Part shown: piece by piece, positions 6,386 through 9,280 of the stretch
Layout of the letters: each line of letters begins with the position of its first letter
Numbering within the stretch: position 1 is the stretch's first letter
DNA from: Chloroflexota bacterium
GTDB lineage: Bacteria; Chloroflexota; Dehalococcoidia; Lucifugimonadales; UBA3495
Direction of reading: 5' to 3'
Assembly (NCBI GenBank): GCA_022562335.1
Contig: JADFPM010000093.1
Location: 1-9,280 of the forward strand
Length of the DNA stretch: 9,280 nucleotides
Made by a program: the position numbers and the translations under genes
Notes under the pieces: model-generated
Database searches by the model: none
What the model was told of the DNA's origin: nothing
Seen by the model: the letters and a program-made list of their open reading frames with translations, nothing else

Positions 6386-6391
6386 AATGGG

Positions 6392-6772
6392 TCACCCCCA
6401 CTCCAAATCTCGTTTTCGCCAGGCGTAAGCCCACCCAACCAGGAGTATCATCACGAAGACGCCCATCTCGATGAGGGCGAACAGTTCCAACTTCAGGAAT
6501 TTGACCGCCCAAGGGTAAAGAAAGACGACTTCCACGTCGAATATGATGAACAGTACGGCGTACATGTAGTAACGGAAGTTGAACTGGACCCACCTGCCGC
6601 CCAGCGCTTCCATGCCGCACTCGTAGGTTTCCTGCTTGATGGTACTGGGATTGTTGGGGCGTATGCCCAGCCGGCCCGCGACCCAAGAGGCCATCAGCAT
6701 GCTGGCGGGCACGACAAAGGCGATGACGGCGAAGATGGCGATCAAGCCATATTGGCGGAAATACTCGTCCAA
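6392..6772 (-). CDS. nuoA: NADH-quinone oxidoreductase subunit A (NuoA)
   Basis: Three-helix membrane subunit of complex I (ND3 counterpart); 126 residues. Helices lie at about 8-31, 65-88 and 96-117. The loop contains the conserved ETYECGMEALG motif (48-58), the counterpart of the ND3 switch loop cysteine (Cys52). The FDVEVVFLYPWA motif (78-89) carries Asp79 and Glu81. The start is TTG at 6772 with GAGG ending 5 nt upstream. An in-frame stop lies nine codons further upstream, and later ATGs would remove part of helix 1. It is the first gene of the operon, divergent from rdgB. Confidence 0.94.
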   Translation of the reverse strand: MDEYFRQYGLIAIFAVIAFVVPASMLMASWVAGRLGIRPNNPSTIKQETYECGMEALGGRWVQFNFRYYMYAVLFIIFDVEVVFLYPWAVKFLKLELFALIEMGVFVMILLVGWAYAWRKRDLEWG

Positions 6773-6840
6773 ACAGGCCTCGGCAGAAAGGGGTAGTCAG
6801 GCAGGTTTCACCGGCCCTGGGGCTGGCGATTGGCGGCTGG

Positions 6841-6849
6841 ATTATAACA
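6841..6849 (-). promoter_or_regulatory. extended -10 promoter for the nuo operon
   Basis: On the minus strand the sequence reads TGTTATAAT, a consensus TATAAT (6841-6846) with the TG of an extended -10. No good TTGACA-like -35 is present 16-18 bp upstream, which extended -10 promoters can do without. A start near 6834 would leave a leader of about 60 nt before nuoA. The remainder of the 249-bp divergent region shows an imperfect dyad around CGATATCG (6897-6904) and one heptamer repeat, and no convincing rdgB promoter. Confidence 0.6.
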
Positions 6850-6937
6850 TAGCTTTTGAGGCCACCGGTAGCGAAAATCTGGGCGCGGATTCCGGCCGAT
6901 ATCGCCGGTTGGCCGAACTGGTAAGATTGCCGTCTAG

Positions 6938-6961
6938 CCGTCAGCTATCAGCTATCAGCGG
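6938..6961. repeat. heptamer tandem repeat upstream of rdgB
   Basis: Two and a half tandem units of AGCTATC: CAGCTATCAGCTATCAGC at 6942-6959, flanked by CCGT and GGTC. It is the cleanest copy of the family in the window and the only one not at a gene end. Confidence 0.8.
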
Positions 6962-7005
6962 TCGGGTATAGGGCGCTTGGCAGCGGCCCCGCACCGGCAT
7001 GCAAG

Positions 7006-7013
7006 AAAAGGAG
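7006..7013 (+). promoter_or_regulatory. ribosome binding site of rdgB
   Basis: AAAAGGAG, 8 nt before the GTG at 7022. This strong site fixes the start at GTG 7022 rather than the TTG at 6977. Confidence 0.85.
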
Positions 7014-7021
7014 TCATCGTT

Positions 7022-7681
7022 GTGTCTCGGCCCAGACTTTTGATCGCCACCCGGAACCCGGGCAAGATGCGGGAGTATGGCGAGTTGCTGCGGGACCTGC
7101 CCTTCGAACTGGTCTCGCTGGACCAGGCTGGCGTTTCCGAAGAAGTGGAGGAAACCGCCCTGACCTTTCATGAGAACGCGGTTTTGAAAGCCGTCACTTA
7201 TGCTTCGCTGGCCGGGATGATGGCCCTGGCCGACGATTCGGGATTGGAAGTAGACGCCCTGGGCGGAGAGCCCGGCGTCCATTCGGCCCGGTACGGAGAG
7301 GGATTGCCATCCCAGCAACGCCGGCAGCCCATGTCCGACCAAGACCGGGTGGCGCTCCTCCTCGACAACCTGAAGGACATCCCCTGGGAAAGGCGTACCG
7401 CCCGGTTCCGCTGCGTCATCTGCATCGCCCGGCCATCTGATGACGACGGTATTGCAACAGCTGCCCCCGTGACGGGACCATTAGTGGGCTCGGTGGCCGG
7501 AATGATACAATACGAGCCTCTGGGCGAAGACGGTTTTGGCTACGACCCGGTGTTCTACCTCCCCTCCTACGGCATGACCATGGCCCAGATATCCATGGAG
7601 GAAAAGAACCGCATCAGCCACCGCGCCGACGCCGCTTCCAGGGCGCAACCAATGTTGCAAAAGCTGTGGGCTGACAGCTGA
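7022..7681 (+). CDS. rdgB: XTP/dITP diphosphatase (RdgB/HAM1 family)
   Basis: Cytosolic nucleotide-pool cleaning enzyme that hydrolyses dITP, ITP and XTP to the monophosphate and pyrophosphate, keeping deaminated purines out of DNA and RNA. It has 219 residues, slightly longer than the usual 190-205. Motifs: the substrate loop TRNPGK (10-15) with Thr10, Asn12 and Lys15; FHENAVLKA (49-57); the metal and catalytic block ADDSGLEVDALGGEPGVHSARYG (70-92); the base-recognition loop GFGYDPVF (171-178); and EEKNRISHRA (193-202) with the SHR motif. An extra polar stretch at about 93-106 accounts for part of the extra length. GTG start with a strong ribosome binding site. The TGA stop lies inside a CTGACAG tandem repeat. 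It precedes moaA by 32 bp in the same direction. Confidence 0.95.
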   Translation: MSRPRLLIATRNPGKMREYGELLRDLPFELVSLDQAGVSEEVEETALTFHENAVLKAVTYASLAGMMALADDSGLEVDALGGEPGVHSARYGEGLPSQQRRQPMSDQDRVALLLDNLKDIPWERRTARFRCVICIARPSDDDGIATAAPVTGPLVGSVAGMIQYEPLGEDGFGYDPVFYLPSYGMTMAQISMEEKNRISHRADAASRAQPMLQKLWADS

Positions 7682-7694
7682 CAGCTGACAGCTA
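7671..7694. repeat. CTGACAG triple tandem repeat at the rdgB stop
   Basis: Three perfect tandem units of CTGACAG at 7671-7677, 7678-7684 and 7685-7691, followed by CTA. It is a variant of the CTGATAG family. The rdgB TGA (7679-7681) lies within unit two, so the last codons and the stop are supplied by the repeat. Confidence 0.85.
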
Positions 7695-7713
7695 AATAGG
7701 ACGACATTCTGGA

Positions 7714-8727
7714 ATGACAACCGACACCTTGGGCCGCCGCCTCCACGACCTGCGTATCTCGGTCACCGACCGGTGCAACTTCCGGTGCCCGTACTGCATG
7801 CCGGCCGAGGTCTTCGGCGAGAGCTATAAGTTTCTGCCCAAGGACGAGATCCTGACCTTCGAGGAGATCGCCCGGCTGACCCGCATCTTCGCCGGCCTCG
7901 GTGTGTCCAAGGTCCGCGTCACCGGCGGCGAGCCCCTATTGCGCACAGACCTGCATCTGCTGATACAGATGCTCGCCAACGTCGACGGCGTCGAAGACCT
8001 GACCCTGACCACCAACGGCTATATGCTGGCCCCGCGGGCCCAGCAACTGAAGGACGCCGGCTTGAAGCGCATCACGGTGAGCCTGGATACCCTGGATGAA
8101 GAGATATTCCGGCAGATGAACGGCCGGGGTTTCGACCCCACCAGGGTCCTGGACGGCATCCAGGCGGCGGAAACCGCCGGGTTGAGCCCCATCAAGATCA
8201 ACTCGGTGGTGCAGAAAGGGGTCAACGAGCACACCCTGGTGGACCTGGCCCGGCATTTCAAGGGCACGGGCCACATCGTCCGGTTCATCGAATACATGGA
8301 CGTCGGCAACCGCAACGGCTGGAAGTGGGACCAGGTGGTGCCGGCCCAGGAGATCGTTGACCTCATAGATGCCGAGATGCCCCTGGAGCCGGTGGAAAGC
8401 AACTACCCCGGCGAGGTCGCCAACCGGTACCGGTACTTGGACGGCCAGGGTGAGATCGGCGTCATCGCGTCGGTCACCCAGCCCTTCTGCGCCGGATGCA
8501 CCAGGGCCCGCATCTCCACCGACGGACAGCTATTCACCTGTCTGTTCGCCAGCCGGGGCATCAGCCTGCGCGACCCCCTCCGCGACGGCGCCGACGACGC
8601 CCAAATGACGGAGATAATCGCCAAAGTGTGGTCCAACCGCACCGACCGCTATTCCGAAGAACGCACCGACCTGGCCGCCACTCAAAACGCCCCGCAGAAA
8701 GTCGAGATGTACCAGATCGGCGGCTAG
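7714..8727 (+). CDS. moaA: GTP 3',8-cyclase MoaA (radical SAM)
   Basis: Radical SAM enzyme that converts GTP to 3',8-cyclo-7,8-dihydro-GTP, the first step of molybdenum cofactor synthesis, with MoaC completing the step to cyclic pyranopterin monophosphate. It has 337 residues, the usual length. N-terminal cluster ligands Cys21, 25 and 28 (CNFRCPYC); SAM-binding GGEP at 71-74; LTTNGYML at 98-105; VSLDTL at 122-127. The second [4Fe-4S] cluster is held by Cys259, 262 and 276 (FCAGCTRARISTDGQLFTC). The protein ends in the conserved Gly-Gly tail (QIGG) needed for activity in the family. ATG at 7714 is preceded by AGGA about 13 nt upstream, a loose spacing. The TAG stop touches a heptamer repeat, and the RNase H gene follows after 28 bp. 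Confidence 0.97.
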   Translation: MTTDTLGRRLHDLRISVTDRCNFRCPYCMPAEVFGESYKFLPKDEILTFEEIARLTRIFAGLGVSKVRVTGGEPLLRTDLHLLIQMLANVDGVEDLTLTTNGYMLAPRAQQLKDAGLKRITVSLDTLDEEIFRQMNGRGFDPTRVLDGIQAAETAGLSPIKINSVVQKGVNEHTLVDLARHFKGTGHIVRFIEYMDVGNRNGWKWDQVVPAQEIVDLIDAEMPLEPVESNYPGEVANRYRYLDGQGEIGVIASVTQPFCAGCTRARISTDGQLFTCLFASRGISLRDPLRDGADDAQMTEIIAKVWSNRTDRYSEERTDLAATQNAPQKVEMYQIGG

Positions 8728-8746
8728 CTGACCGCTGATAGCTCAG
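8724..8746. repeat. heptamer repeat at the moaA stop
   Basis: CTAGCTGACCGCTGATAGCTCAG, built from CTGATAG-type units. The moaA TAG (8725-8727) is at its left end, and the RNase H ribosome binding site begins at its right end. Confidence 0.7.
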
Positions 8747-8750
8747 GAAA
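8745..8750 (+). promoter_or_regulatory. ribosome binding site of the RNase H gene
   Basis: AGGAAA, 5 nt before the TTG at 8756. It supports TTG as start, since no in-frame ATG or GTG lies between the moaA stop and the TDGS motif. Confidence 0.65.
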
Positions 8751-8755
8751 AAACA

Positions 8756-9280
8756 TTGCCAACCGACACGAAAATAACCATCTACACCGACGGCTCGTGC
8801 CTGGTCAATCCGGGACCCGGCGGTTGGGCCGCGGTGGTATTTATCGGCCAGGGAGAACCTCAACGCCTTTCCGGGGGCGAAGGACAGACCACCAACAACC
8901 GCATGGAGTTGACCGGGGCTATCAAAGGCCTGGAAGCGATCGCCCCCGGTTCATCGGTGGACCTCTACAGCGACAGCAGTTACCTGGTCAACACCATGAC
9001 CAAGAACTGGAAACGCCGGGTGAACCACGACCTGTGGGAGCAGCTAGACGCCCTGGCCAAGCTTAGGCAGGTCAACTGGCTGTGGGTTCGAGGCCACAAC
9101 GGCGATCCCGGCAACGAGGAAGCCGACCGGCTGGCCGGAAAAGCCATGAAACTGGCCGCCGACGGAAAGCAAGATAGACCAGTGGCCCAACCAAGCCTGG
9201 AAGTCCCAATCAGCCAAGAGGTTAGTGAAGTGGCCAGTGAATCGACCAGGGAATCGAACACCTCCGGCCTTACCCACCTG
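8756..9280 (+). CDS. rnhA: ribonuclease HI, open at the window end; possible fusion to MoaC
   Basis: RNase H type 1, which cuts the RNA strand of RNA-DNA hybrids. The visible 175 residues start at TTG 8756. Catalytic acidic residues are all present: Asp12 in TDGSCLVNPGPGGWA, Glu51 in NNRMELTGAI, Asp73 in YSDSSYLV and Asp124 in GNEEADRLA, plus the supporting His114 in WVRGHNGDPGN. The basic handle region is shortened: NWKRRVNHDLW (84-94) lacks about ten residues of the E. coli protrusion. The catalytic domain ends near residue 137. The frame then runs on through a hydrophilic linker rich in Ser, Glu and Gln (138-169) and reaches SGLTHL (170-175) at the window edge, which resembles the MoaC N-terminus (E. 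coli MSQLTHIN). The RNase H call is firm; the fusion is an inference from very few residues. The gene is partial because of the window. Confidence 0.93.
   Translation, partial: MPTDTKITIYTDGSCLVNPGPGGWAAVVFIGQGEPQRLSGGEGQTTNNRMELTGAIKGLEAIAPGSSVDLYSDSSYLVNTMTKNWKRRVNHDLWEQLDALAKLRQVNWLWVRGHNGDPGNEEADRLAGKAMKLAADGKQDRPVAQPSLEVPISQEVSEVASESTRESNTSGLTHL

Noticed and set aside
6977..7021. Longer rdgB beginning at TTG 6977
   Set aside because: Family similarity begins right at residue 16, and a strong ribosome binding site lies 8 nt before GTG 7022.
1213..8746. CRISPR array made of the repeated units
   Set aside because: Copies are short, dispersed, degenerate and at gene ends. There are no regular spacers.

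Overview
This is a GC-rich bacterial chromosomal window. The minus strand carries most of a respiratory complex I operon, and the plus strand carries a short housekeeping cluster. The gene content, the complex I order without nuoE/F/G, frequent GTG/TTG starts and short intergenic heptamer repeats fit an uncultured Chloroflexota-type (Dehalococcoidia/SAR202-like) genome. That placement is a memory-based inference and not proven by the sequence.

Minus strand, read from 6772 down to 1: nuoA, nuoB, nuoC, nuoD, nuoH, nuoI, nuoJ, nuoK, a small DUF2007-like gene, then nuoL, which runs off the left edge. Most junctions are very tight: stop and start adjacent, 1-6 nt apart, or a 4-bp overlap. nuoD is followed directly by nuoH, so the NADH-oxidising module (NuoE, F, G) is absent from this operon. 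The quinone/N2 connecting module (B, C, D, I) and the membrane proton-pumping arm (A, H, J, K, L) are present with their key residues. The three loose junctions (nuoC-nuoD, nuoK-DUF2007 and DUF2007-nuoL) all contain short repeats. An extended -10 element (TGTTATAAT on the minus strand, 6841-6849) lies about 70 bp upstream of nuoA and is the best candidate operon promoter.

Plus strand, from 7022 to the right edge: an rdgB-type XTP/dITP diphosphatase, moaA (first step of molybdenum cofactor synthesis), and a type I RNase H gene that is open at the window end. The RNase H frame continues past its catalytic domain through a hydrophilic linker, and its last visible residues (SGLTHL) look like the beginning of MoaC, the partner enzyme of MoaA. 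An RNase HI-MoaC fusion is therefore possible and is the most interesting lead here.

An AGCTATC/GCTGATA heptamer repeat family occurs at five places. At four of them it overlaps the stop codon of the upstream gene (nuoK, nuoC, rdgB, moaA). A different REP-like element lies between the DUF2007 gene and nuoL. I found no tRNA, rRNA, CRISPR, insertion sequence or phage gene. The only gap near 250 bp (6773-7021) is the divergent promoter region described below.
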